Assembly (NCBI RefSeq): GCF_019977735.1
Contig: NZ_AP025018.1
Location: forward strand, 9,242,580 to 9,306,579
Source: Calothrix sp. PCC 7716
GTDB taxonomy: Bacteria; Cyanobacteriota; Cyanobacteriia; Cyanobacteriales; Nostocaceae
Length of the DNA: 64,000 bases
Direction: 5' to 3'
In this document: positions 9,680 through 18,187 of the stretch, in pieces
How the letters are laid out: every line of letters begins with the position of its first letter
Numbering within the stretch: the first letter of the stretch is position 1
Made by a program: the position numbers and the translations under genes
Notes under the pieces: generated by a model
Told to the model about the DNA's origin: nothing
The model's database searches: none
The model's input: the letters and a program-made list of their open reading frames with translations, nothing else

Positions 9680-10066
9680 ATGACTAGAGAAGCAATAAAA
9701 GACCATAAAGATTTAGGAATTTATAAAATTGCTTTTTCGGCAGCAATGGAAATCTTTAATTTATCTAAAAAGTTTCCGATTGAAGAAAGATTTGCTTTAA
9801 CTGACCAAGTTCGTCGTTCTTCACGTTCGGTTTGTGCAAATTTAGCAGAAGCTTGGAGAAAACGACGTTATGAAGCAGCTTTTGTTGCAAAATTAAATGA
9901 CTGTGAAGCCGAAGCTGCAGAAACTCAGACTTGGGTAGATTTTGCGATTCAATGCGGTTATATAAACTCCGAGAGTGGAAGAGAACTTTACGTTCGTTAT
10001 AACCAAGTTTTATCTGGTTTGGTTAGCATGATTAACAACCCATCACCCTGGTTGATTAATCGTTAA
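9680..10066 (+). CDS. S23-type four-helix-bundle protein carried by the IS
   Basis: 128 residues, ATG at 9680. It belongs to the family first named from intervening sequences of 23S rRNA genes (IVP/S23, avd-like four-helix bundle). Typical marks are DLGIYKIAFSAAMEIFNLSK, FALTDQVRRSSRSVCANLAEAW and the RRYEAAFVAKLNDCEAEA segment. It lies between the transposase and the right terminal repeat and so moves with the element. Family members are basic and are suspected to bind nucleic acid; avd is the accessory protein of diversity-generating retroelements. No reverse transcriptase is present here. Role in transposition is unknown. Confidence 0.85.
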   Translation: MTREAIKDHKDLGIYKIAFSAAMEIFNLSKKFPIEERFALTDQVRRSSRSVCANLAEAWRKRRYEAAFVAKLNDCEAEAAETQTWVDFAIQCGYINSESGRELYVRYNQVLSGLVSMINNPSPWLINR

Positions 10067-10972
10067 ATTGGTAAAGGTTTATTAGCAGCTATTTCTGTAG
10101 TTGCTTTTTTATGAGATGTTCTTGACAACAAAAAATTACATTTTTTTTAAATTGTATAATTCAGTTAAATAAATTACCAATCTCTTTTTCCTCCCCTGCC
10201 TCCCTGCCTCCCCTGCTTCCCTGCCCCTTTGGTTTGATTTTAGATGCGTTTGCCCTGAGTGGAGACCGTTGCTCAAATAATGCGTGAAAGAAATATCAAG
10301 TTTCATGTTGATGCTGTGCAAGTGGTTGGTAAACGTAAAATAGATGTTGAGAAAATTGGCATAGACTACTTATCGTTTTCGGGACACAAATTTTACGGAC
10401 CGAAAGGTATAGGTGGATTGTATATACGAGATACCGAGGGCGTTTTCCCACTTATTCATGGCGGCGGTCAGGAGATGGCAATGCGTTCTGGAACTGAAAA
10501 CCTGGTTGCTATTGCTGGTTTGTCAAAGGCAGCTGAGGAAGCTTATATTAATATTGACCGATGGGATATCCATTGTTGGGAGTGTAAAACATATCTAATG
10601 ACACTTTTAGATAAATCTCACACTGGTGCAATATTTAACGGATTGACTGATTATGAAAACAGTATTTCCAATACACTAAATATAGTCATTCCCGGAATTA
10701 GAGCTGAAGCATTAGCAGCTTTAATGGAAAAAAAACATGGCATAATTATTTCCATTGGTTCGGCATGTAGTAATAACAAAACGAAAAAGCTTTCTCACGT
10801 GTTAGAAGCTATGAGGGTAAGTGAGACGGATATTCAAGGTTCTATTCGTGTGAGCTTTGGTCGTTTCACCACGCTAGAAGATATACAAAAATTTGTCCAC
10901 TCCCTGGAGTGCTGTGTTGATATGCTGTTGAAAATTAGTTATGTTGCGTAATGACGGAAGGCTTTTTGGACG

Positions 10973-12661
10973 ATGAGTTATATTGGAAGTTATAAACTGT
11001 TTTTTGATGCCATTCTCAGCCATTCTAGGCAGAAAGGTGATGCTTTAGCATGTGTCTTTCAAACTCATGGTGTTGAAACTGCAAAGAAGCTGACTTATGG
11101 AGAATTGAACAAGCTTGTATTACAACGGTCTCGATTTCTTCTTCATCACGGGTATATGGATCAACCCATTGCACTTTTGTTTCCCAATGGTCTTGATTTT
11201 GTTGTGAATTTTCTGGCATGTCTTGCTTCTGGAGTTATTGCGGTTCCTCTAAACGTGTCTCGCAATGCTCAACAAATGGAACGCATTGTGGCAATTCTAG
11301 ATGATGCCGGGGTAGAAGCGATCCTTACAACTGCTGCTGTAAGAACTCAGTTAGAGCAGCAATTGCACGAAATACCAAAATTATATGGACGAAGTTGGAC
11401 TTGGATAGATGAGCATCAATCAGAATCGCCAGATATTGCATTACCCGTAATTAGTCCTGATAAACTAGCTCTCATTCAGTATACGTCCGGTTCAACTAGT
11501 TTACCCAAAGGTGTAATGGTAAGTCATGATAATCTTGTAGAAAATCAGAAAGCCATTCAAGAAGCCTATAATTATCAAGAAGGATTAGTTGGTGGGGGTT
11601 GGTTGCCACAGTTCCATGATATGGGGCTAATTGGTCAAATGTTACAACCATTGTTTCTTGGTGGAACCTACGTGTTTATGCCACCAATGAATTTTGTGCA
11701 GCGTCCCCTTCGGTGGCTCGAACTAATTTCTCAATATCGTCTTCATAGTTCTGCATCTCCTAATTTCGGTTATAAGCATTGCGTAAAGTGCATCAAAGAC
11801 AGTGTAGATCTCTCACACTTAGATCTGAGTTGCTGGCAGGTGGCGTTAAATGGTTCAGAACCAATCGATATTGACACTATGAATTCATTTTCGGATAAAT
11901 TTCGTCAGTATGGTTTTGATCCGAAGGCTTTCTCCCCATGTTATGGTCTTGCTGAGTCTACATTGTTTGTTTCTGGTGGTCCTCGACTTACTGGCGCACA
12001 GACGTTAAGCTTAGATAAAGAAGCGTTTGAAAGTGGTAAAGTAATAGAAGCTGATAAGGGGAAAATTGCTGTTAACTGCGGTTTAATAAGCTCTCGTCTC
12101 AGGGTACGCATAGTTAATCCCGATACTACTGAGGTATGTGAGGAAGGAGAAATTGGTGAAGTTTGGGTCTCAGGTCCGTCAGTGGCTCAGGGATATTGGA
12201 AGAATATAGAAAAAACAGAGGAGTGTTTCCATGCACAGTTAAAATGTCCTGATGGTAAATACTATTTACGGACTGGAGATATGGGGTTTATTCATAAAGG
12301 AATGCTCTTTATAACAGGACGTATTAAGGAAATGCTAATTATACGGGGACGAAATCTTTATCCGTATGATATTGAGTGTACCTGTAATGATTATTATTAT
12401 GCCGCAGGGAACAATGGCGCCTCTGTTTTTACTATTGATGAAAATGGTGAATCAAAACTAGCATTAATAGTTGAAATACAGAGAAAGCATTTTGCTGAAT
12501 GCGATCACCATAAGCTGATAAACGATTTGCAAGAGGCGGTCATGGCTAGTCACAATATAGTTTTTGATAAGCTCATATTAGTCAAACCAGGAACTATCCC
12601 CAAAACAAGTAGCGGCAAGATAAAGCGAACCGCATGTAGAGATTTGATCAATTTCGTTTAA
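10973..12661 (+). CDS. Fatty acyl-AMP ligase (FAAL)
   Basis: 562 residues, the usual length. It would adenylate a fatty acid and load it onto an acyl carrier protein. Visible motifs: IQYTSGSTSLPKGVMVSHDN (about residues 165-185), GGWLPQFHDMGLIGQMLQPL, FMPPMNFVQRPLRWLELIS and SASPNFGY, which together separate FAALs from acyl-CoA ligases. YLRTGDMGF and the terminal IPKTSSGKIKR with the catalytic lysine complete the fold. The dedicated ACP follows 15 bases downstream, as is usual for FAAL systems. The ATG overlaps no neighbour and lies 21 bases after the desulfurase stop, consistent with one transcript before the IS arrived. Confidence 0.9.
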   Translation: MSYIGSYKLFFDAILSHSRQKGDALACVFQTHGVETAKKLTYGELNKLVLQRSRFLLHHGYMDQPIALLFPNGLDFVVNFLACLASGVIAVPLNVSRNAQQMERIVAILDDAGVEAILTTAAVRTQLEQQLHEIPKLYGRSWTWIDEHQSESPDIALPVISPDKLALIQYTSGSTSLPKGVMVSHDNLVENQKAIQEAYNYQEGLVGGGWLPQFHDMGLIGQMLQPLFLGGTYVFMPPMNFVQRPLRWLELISQYRLHSSASPNFGYKHCVKCIKDSVDLSHLDLSCWQVALNGSEPIDIDTMNSFSDKFRQYGFDPKAFSPCYGLAESTLFVSGGPRLTGAQTLSLDKEAFESGKVIEADKGKIAVNCGLISSRLRVRIVNPDTTEVCEEGEIGEVWVSGPSVAQGYWKNIEKTEECFHAQLKCPDGKYYLRTGDMGFIHKGMLFITGRIKEMLIIRGRNLYPYDIECTCNDYYYAAGNNGASVFTIDENGESKLALIVEIQRKHFAECDHHKLINDLQEAVMASHNIVFDKLILVKPGTIPKTSSGKIKRTACRDLINFV

Positions 12662-12675
12662 TAAAGAGGGAAAAA

Positions 12676-12978
12676 ATGGAAGAAATAGCGATGAAGACTG
12701 AGTTTAGAGATAAAACCAGAAGCGCGCTTATTGAGAAATTGGTTGAGTATATATCCGCAAAAATACCCGATTTTTCACCTAAAGAACATCTTGATAATTC
12801 ATTTTCAGGCTTGGGTCTTGATTCCGCCTCTCATGTGGAGATGACTAGTATTATCGAAGATTACCTCCAGGTAACTGTCGATCCCGCGTTGGCGTTTAAT
12901 TACCCAACCATTAACTCTTTGGTTGATTATTTACAGCAGAACTTTATAGAGGCTACTGAACTGGAGGAGAAAAACTGA
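12676..12978 (+). CDS. Acyl carrier protein
   Basis: 100 residues with a ribosome site AGAGGGAAAAA before the ATG. The phosphopantetheine attachment serine sits in GLGLDSASHVEM, followed by the helix pattern FNYPTINSLVDYLQQ of ACP/PCP domains. It is the probable acceptor for the FAAL next to it. The stop codon overlaps the start of the monooxygenase (TGATG), indicating translational coupling. Confidence 0.92.
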   Translation: MEEIAMKTEFRDKTRSALIEKLVEYISAKIPDFSPKEHLDNSFSGLGLDSASHVEMTSIIEDYLQVTVDPALAFNYPTINSLVDYLQQNFIEATELEEKN

Positions 12979-14072
12979 TGAAACATTACGATTGTGTAGT
13001 TATCGGGGCTGGGCAGAGTGGTTTATATGCTGCAAAACTGCTCAAAGAAAAAAACATTCCCTACATTGTGCTGGAACGGGATAAAGTTGGGCAGGTCTGG
13101 AAAAATCGATGGGATGGAATGAGATTGTTCACGTCTCGGCAATTTTGCGGGTTGCCTGGGCTACCATTTCCTGGTGATGCTGATAGCTTCCCAACAGTAA
13201 ATGAGATGGGGGAATATTTAGAGGTATTTGCTGATACTTTTAAACTCTTTGTTCGCGAAAATTGTGAAGTTTTAAGTGTTACAAAACAGCAGGAGCAGTT
13301 TATTGTTACTCTAAAAGATGGTGAGCAACTAACAGCTAAATCGCTTATTAATGCAACAGGCTCAAACCAAGTTCCTCACATTCCATCGATAAGCTCTCAT
13401 CTATCAGACGACGTGCTACAGTTTGATGGCACTCTAAAAAGTTTAAAGCTAGTCCCAGATGGGAGCAGAGTAGTAGTAGTAGGTGATGGTGCAACAGGTC
13501 GCCAGATCAGTGGTAGACTTGCCAGTGTATGCAAGGTTACATTGGCAACTGGTGCAACTCGTGGGTTGCCTCCAGGAGTTATATTGGGCAAAGATTTGTT
13601 TTGGTGGCTTAACAAGATAGGGGTTTTGTTTGCTGATAAGTACAGCGTGGTAGCCAAATTTCTTCAGAAACGTAATCCAGTACCGTGTGGAGACTTTAAC
13701 AATCGAAAACTCAAAAAAATGGGGGTTCGTATTGTGGGAAGGGCACAAAACTGCTCAGAACACACTGTGTTTTTTGAACACGGTGAGACATGCGAAGCTG
13801 ATGTAGTTATTTGGGCAACTGGTTACAGTGATAACACTAACTGGCTAAAATTACCCCACTGCATTAACGAAGCGGGTTTTGTAGAAGAATACGGCATAAC
13901 CCCTGAACCTGGTTTATTTATTATCGGGCGTAAGTGGTTAAGTTGCCGCGCCTCGGAGTTATTAATGGGACTTCCTCAAGATGCGGAAAACGTAATTTGT
14001 GAGGTTAAAAAGTATTTGGTGAGAGATACTAACTTATCAATAAGTTCGGGAGAACTTGCCAAGAAAAATTAG
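12978..14072 (+). CDS. FAD/NAD(P)-binding flavoprotein monooxygenase-like (CzcO type)
   Basis: 364 residues. The N-terminus has the FAD Rossmann motif GAGQSGLYAAKLL, and a second NAD(P)-binding motif VVVGDGATGRQISG lies near residue 165. The YERD-like strand and the WATGYSDNTNWL motif are typical of class B flavin monooxygenases and their relatives. The protein is short for a full Baeyer-Villiger enzyme. Its overlap with the ACP stop suggests it oxidises an ACP-bound or released acyl intermediate, which is inference. Confidence 0.8.
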   Translation: MKHYDCVVIGAGQSGLYAAKLLKEKNIPYIVLERDKVGQVWKNRWDGMRLFTSRQFCGLPGLPFPGDADSFPTVNEMGEYLEVFADTFKLFVRENCEVLSVTKQQEQFIVTLKDGEQLTAKSLINATGSNQVPHIPSISSHLSDDVLQFDGTLKSLKLVPDGSRVVVVGDGATGRQISGRLASVCKVTLATGATRGLPPGVILGKDLFWWLNKIGVLFADKYSVVAKFLQKRNPVPCGDFNNRKLKKMGVRIVGRAQNCSEHTVFFEHGETCEADVVIWATGYSDNTNWLKLPHCINEAGFVEEYGITPEPGLFIIGRKWLSCRASELLMGLPQDAENVICEVKKYLVRDTNLSISSGELAKKN

Positions 14073-14131
14073 GTTAGAGAATTTGTCTCGGCTAGAGGTA
14101 AGATATTCTATTTTTTTGGCAAAACTTGAAA

Positions 14132-14656
14132 ATGATCAAAATACAAAGTCTCAATCAAAAATCAGACGTGGACATAAAAATTGATAAGCTAGAGGGACGG
14201 AAGCGGCGCGTCTTTGCTAAAACCGAAATTCCTTACACATTAGAGCAAGTCTGGCAAGTAATAACCAACTATGAAGCTTTCGTTGAGTTCATTCCCAACA
14301 TGATTGGTAGCCGACGTTTAGATCATCCCACAGGAGGCATTCGTCTGGAACAAGTTCGCACTAAAAGCTTAGTAGGCATAAAAATATCTGCTCGTTCAGT
14401 TGTTGACATCGAAGAAAATTTTCCGAACTTCGTTCATTATCAACTTGTTGAGGGAGACTTAAAGGAATTTTCTGGCTACTGGCGCCTATCGCCCCGTCAG
14501 TCATCAGAGACGCAAGCTGAAACCGAACTGATTTATGACTTCTCAGTTTTGCCCAAACCGATTATTCCAACGCCAATATTTGAACATTTCCTTAACAATG
14601 ATATACCAGCTAGTTTGCTAGCAGTTCGTCAGCGAGTGGAAAAACTATTTGGTTAA
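14132..14656 (+). CDS. SRPBCC/COQ10-like lipid-binding or cyclase protein
   Basis: About 174 residues from ATG 14132 (a TTG at 14126 is also in frame). The motif series VFAKTEIPYTLEQVWQVITN, YEAFVEFIPNM, GIRLEQVRTKSL and GYWRLSP matches the cyclase/dehydrase (START-like) family common in cyanobacteria. Such proteins hold hydrophobic ligands in a helix-grip pocket. It lies between the lipid genes and the exporter on the same strand and may handle the product, but this is not shown by the sequence. Confidence 0.75.
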   Translation: MIKIQSLNQKSDVDIKIDKLEGRKRRVFAKTEIPYTLEQVWQVITNYEAFVEFIPNMIGSRRLDHPTGGIRLEQVRTKSLVGIKISARSVVDIEENFPNFVHYQLVEGDLKEFSGYWRLSPRQSSETQAETELIYDFSVLPKPIIPTPIFEHFLNNDIPASLLAVRQRVEKLFG

Positions 14657-14759
14657 ATGGCTCTAAGGAGCGATAATTTTACTTAAGTATATAACTATCT
14701 TATGCACCCGATTATCCTGCTTGTCCACCTTTTTAAAAACTTTTTCCCAAGCCACCAAA

Positions 14760-16148
14760 ATGACTCGTTCTATTAACCGGAAATTTATCGACAATCAAAC
14801 AAAAGCTCCAGCCCTACTCGCTAAAAAGCAGAATCGCAAAAAGCCAATTAAGTTGTTATTAGCAATCTTAGCAGTGCTTGGAGGCGTTGGTTATTATATT
14901 GTATGGCAAAATCAGCCTCGAATAGCAGCTAATACTCTCCAATTGAGTGGGCGAATCGATGGCTACGAAACTGAAATTGGGGTGAAACGTTCTGGGAGAA
15001 TAGAGTTAATTACTGTTCGCGAAGGAGAAGCAGTGAAAAAAGGGCAGAAGTTAGTTCAACTTGACAATAGTAACGACCAACTTTTACAAGGACAACTGCG
15101 TTCCGCAGAAGCACAAATAGCTACTGCTCAATCTCAGGAACAGCAGGCTAAAGCAGAAATAGAGCGAGCCAAAGCGCAAATTGAGCAAGTCGTAAGCCAA
15201 ATTCAAGAGGCACAAATCAATTTTCAGCAATCGCAAGGCAATGCCCAAGGTGAAATTGCTCAAGCACGCTCTCAAGTAGCCGTAGCTAAGGCCCAACTGG
15301 TACAAGCCCAAGCACAAATCAAATTAGCCGAAGCAGAATTAAAACTAGCGAAAACAAATCGCGATCGTTATGCAAAGCTAGTAAATGAAGGAGCCATCAA
15401 TCAGCAACAATTTGACCAAGCACAAACTACCCTAGACACAACCATAGCCACTCTCGAAGCACGCAAAGCCACAGTCAATGCTGCAGCTGAACAATTAAAC
15501 GCCACCAAAGGAAGCTTAACCCAAGCAAAAACTTCTGCTTTGAACCCCAGTATCCGTAATGCTCAAATTGAAGCACTGCAAAGAAAGCAGAAGCAGAACG
15601 ATGCTCAATTAAATGCTGCTCAAGCGCAACTTAAAGCTGCTCAAGCTAAAGTTAAAGAGGCTCAAGCATTCAAACAGCAAATTTCTACCCAAATTCAAGA
15701 TGAAAAGAAAGATTTAAATGTTATCAGTCCCATCGATGGAGTAGTCACAGCCCGGAATGTGGAAGCAGGTGCGATAGTAACCAATCAAAGTAAAATTCTC
15801 AAATTGGTTAATCCTAGTACAGTATATCTTAGAGGTTTTATTCCTGAAGGAGATATTGGCAAAGTGCGTGTCGGACAGGAAACCAAGATCTTTTTGGATT
15901 CTGCTCCTCAACATCCTCTTAAAGGCAAAGTAATTGCGATTGATCCACAAGCCTCGTTTACACCAGAGAATATTTATTTTCAAAAGGATAGAGTCAAACA
16001 AGTTGTTGGTATTCGCATTAGTGTCCAAAACCCAACTGGGTGCTTTAACCCTAACCAACCATACACTGGAACTGATTTGCCCTGTGCTAAGATTGGGATG
16101 CCCGCAGATGCAGAAATTTTTTTGAAGGCTAAGGAGTCAGAAAAATGA
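14760..16148 (+). CDS. HlyD-family membrane fusion protein of an ABC exporter
   Basis: About 462 residues from ATG 14760 (in-frame TTG at 14721 is the alternative). One N-terminal membrane helix (LLLAILAVLGGVGYYIVW) is followed by a biotinyl-lipoyl-like strand region (GRIELITVREGEAVKKGQKL), a very long Ala/Gln-rich coiled coil (AEAQIATAQSQEQQAKAEI onwards, about 180 residues) and the returning lipoyl half (VISPIDGVVTARNVEAG). It would bridge the inner-membrane exporter to the periplasm, as YbhG does. Its stop overlaps the ATPase start (16145), so the four exporter genes form an operon. Confidence 0.9.
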   Translation: MTRSINRKFIDNQTKAPALLAKKQNRKKPIKLLLAILAVLGGVGYYIVWQNQPRIAANTLQLSGRIDGYETEIGVKRSGRIELITVREGEAVKKGQKLVQLDNSNDQLLQGQLRSAEAQIATAQSQEQQAKAEIERAKAQIEQVVSQIQEAQINFQQSQGNAQGEIAQARSQVAVAKAQLVQAQAQIKLAEAELKLAKTNRDRYAKLVNEGAINQQQFDQAQTTLDTTIATLEARKATVNAAAEQLNATKGSLTQAKTSALNPSIRNAQIEALQRKQKQNDAQLNAAQAQLKAAQAKVKEAQAFKQQISTQIQDEKKDLNVISPIDGVVTARNVEAGAIVTNQSKILKLVNPSTVYLRGFIPEGDIGKVRVGQETKIFLDSAPQHPLKGKVIAIDPQASFTPENIYFQKDRVKQVVGIRISVQNPTGCFNPNQPYTGTDLPCAKIGMPADAEIFLKAKESEK

Positions 16149-18127
16149 TTCTCCAAGCCACAACTCAATCTTATAACTTTAGTTCTTCAACAGCAGCAGT
16201 TTTCGTACATGGTTTACATAAGCACTATGGTAACTTGCCAGCTGTACGGGGTATAGATTTCACTGTAAATAAAGGTGAAATGTTTGGATTAATTGGACCA
16301 GATGGTGCAGGTAAAACCACCACCTTTCATATTTTAAGCGGGGTGATGGAAGCCACCACTGGAGAAGTGCAGATATTTGGTTTACCTCCAAGAGATGCTC
16401 GCTTGACAACAGGGTATCTGACACAACAGTTTTCATTATTTCAGGATTTGAGTATTGATGAGAATTTACGCTATGCTGCGGGGTTGCGAACAATACCAGA
16501 GGATTTATTCCAAGAACGGCGCCATAAATACTTGAGTTTAATGAACCTTGAGCAATTTAGCAATCGCTTGGCGGGACAGCTTTCTGGTGGTATGAAACAA
16601 AAATTAGCACTTTGCTGTGCTTTAGTTTCCCAACCCCAAATTCTCCTACTCGATGAACCGACAACAGGCGTCGATCCAGTGTCGCGACGGGAATTTTGGG
16701 ACGTACTAGCGGAACTGTCAGTTGAGGGAATAACAATTGTTGTAGCCACGCCTTATTTAGATGAAGCAGAGCGTTGTCATCGAGTAGCGTTTATGTATAA
16801 TGGGCAAATTCAAGAAATTGGTACTCCTAATTCTTTGCGCGCTAGTCTAGGTTTATATCGCCTTGAAGTCCACACACCGAACTTAGAACTAGCTGAACAA
16901 GTATTATTGCAGAATGAATCTATAAATATATCTGATGTGCAAACATTTGGCGATCGTCTTGATGTTTTGGTTCCAGATTTGGCAGAAGGTGAAACTCAAG
17001 TGCGACAATTACTGCAAAAGCATCAGCTAACATTTTCTAGTATTACTCCTGCCGAACCCACGCTAGAAAATGTTTTTGTGGCTCGTTTACGCCAGCAGGG
17101 TAAGGCGCCACAATCTTTTTTATTCCCCCGCTATCGCAAAGGAATAAGAGGTACAATCAACTCCAATGTCGAGATTTTGAGCGAAGAGTCAACTACTTCC
17201 TCACCTATTGCCATTTACGCTCACAATCTTAGTCGGTCATTTGGTAGTTTTCAAGCAGTCAAGAACGTTAACATCAAGGTGCAATACGGTGAAATTTTTG
17301 GGTTGCTAGGTGCTAACGGAGCGGGAAAAACCACTACAATTAAAATGCTTTGTGGTTTGCTTGGCGCCACTGGTGGAGAAATTTCCCTCAAAGGTGAAAC
17401 AGGTAACTTGCGTAGTCCAGAATTACGGCGCCGTATAGGTTATATGAGCCAGAAATTCACTCTTTATGACGATTTAACAATTTTAGAAAACTTAGAGTTT
17501 TATAGTGGCGTTTACGGTGTACCTCGGAAATTGAGACGGGAAAAAATTGAATGGGTAATTGCCACTTGTGGGTTAGAAGGACAAGAAATGATGATTACTG
17601 GACAATTACCAGGTGGTTGGAAACAGAGAGTGGCTTTTGGTGCTTCCGTTTTACATGAGCCAGATATTTTGTTTTTAGACGAGCCAACATCAGGAGTCGA
17701 TCCCCTTGCTCGTCGTCAGTTTTGGAAGTTAATAAATGACTTTGCCCGTAATGGTACAGCTATTTTAGTTACGACCCATTATTTAGAAGAAGCCGAACAA
17801 TGTAACCGCATGAGTTTCATGGTAGCGGGGGAAACAGCTGCCGAAGGCTCACCCAGTTACATTAAATCTTCTCAACCAGGACAGCTGATAGAATTAATCG
17901 TAGACCACAATCAAGCTGCCTCAAACTTGCTCAAAAAATATTTAGAGCCTTGGCGTGTCTCTATTTTTGCCACTAGTTTGCATATTGTTCTCAACCATCC
18001 AGAACAAGAAATTCCCATGTTACGTGAACTGCTTGAGCAAGCCAACCTAAGCATTCACTCCCTGCGTCCAATTTGTTTTTCTCTAGAAGATGCATTTATT
18101 GGGATAGTCCAACGAGCGCAAAACTAA
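16145..18127 (+). CDS. Fused double ABC transporter ATPase (YbhF-like)
   Basis: 660 residues with two complete nucleotide-binding domains in tandem. Domain 1 has Walker A GPDGAGKTT, signature LSGGMKQKLAL and Walker B ILLLDEPTTGVDP. Domain 2 has GANGAGKTTTIK, a variant signature LPGGWKQRVAF (P for S) and ILFLDEPTSGVDP. The tandem layout with a HlyD protein upstream and two ABC-2 permeases downstream is that of YbhGFSR-type exporters of drugs or lipophilic compounds. It begins 4 bases inside the HlyD gene. Confidence 0.93.
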   Translation: MILQATTQSYNFSSSTAAVFVHGLHKHYGNLPAVRGIDFTVNKGEMFGLIGPDGAGKTTTFHILSGVMEATTGEVQIFGLPPRDARLTTGYLTQQFSLFQDLSIDENLRYAAGLRTIPEDLFQERRHKYLSLMNLEQFSNRLAGQLSGGMKQKLALCCALVSQPQILLLDEPTTGVDPVSRREFWDVLAELSVEGITIVVATPYLDEAERCHRVAFMYNGQIQEIGTPNSLRASLGLYRLEVHTPNLELAEQVLLQNESINISDVQTFGDRLDVLVPDLAEGETQVRQLLQKHQLTFSSITPAEPTLENVFVARLRQQGKAPQSFLFPRYRKGIRGTINSNVEILSEESTTSSPIAIYAHNLSRSFGSFQAVKNVNIKVQYGEIFGLLGANGAGKTTTIKMLCGLLGATGGEISLKGETGNLRSPELRRRIGYMSQKFTLYDDLTILENLEFYSGVYGVPRKLRREKIEWVIATCGLEGQEMMITGQLPGGWKQRVAFGASVLHEPDILFLDEPTSGVDPLARRQFWKLINDFARNGTAILVTTHYLEEAEQCNRMSFMVAGETAAEGSPSYIKSSQPGQLIELIVDHNQAASNLLKKYLEPWRVSIFATSLHIVLNHPEQEIPMLRELLEQANLSIHSLRPICFSLEDAFIGIVQRAQN

Positions 18128-18187
18128 GTATTTGGGAATTGCTAATTTTATTAAAACATTTACTTAAGAAATATTATTAACATTATC

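Larger units (their letters stand above)
8173..10257 (+). mobile_element. ISAs1-family element with a four-helix-bundle cargo gene
   Basis: The boundaries are exact. A 21-bp perfect terminal inverted repeat starting CAGGGCAAACGC is at 8173-8193 and 10237-10257. The flanks carry a perfect 10-bp direct repeat, AGTGGAGACC, at 8163-8172 and 10258-10267. Inside each end lies an inverted pair of purine-rich tandem repeats based on GGGGAAGCA (about 8195-8250 and 10188-10230). It carries a transposase and a downstream S23-type gene. A simple ISAs1 element is near 1.2-1.5 kb, so 2085 bp indicates cargo. No GGCGCC was seen inside, in contrast to the host DNA. It disrupts the desulfurase gene. Confidence 0.9.
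7678..10951 (+). pseudogene. Cysteine desulfurase (NifS/IscS-like), split by an insertion element
   Basis: Two in-frame pieces, 7678-8172 and 10268-10951, become one reading frame of about 392 residues when the element at 8173-10257 and one copy of its target duplication are removed (LQPVET joined to VAQIMR). The reconstructed protein has normal length and all key parts: TSGGSEANNW, the FHVDAVQVVGKRKID strand, the PLP lysine in SGHKFYGPKG, and the active-site loop GSACSNN with its cysteine. The enzyme would release sulfur from cysteine. ATG 7678 is preferred over the in-frame TTG at 7657. No other lesion is visible, so the insertion looks recent; precise excision would restore the gene. Confidence 0.9.

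Noticed and set aside
7308..10951. A nitrogen-fixation nif segment (nifU-nifS)
   Set aside because: The scaffold is the short U-type without the NifU C-terminal domains, no other nif gene is nearby, and the neighbours are lipid genes.
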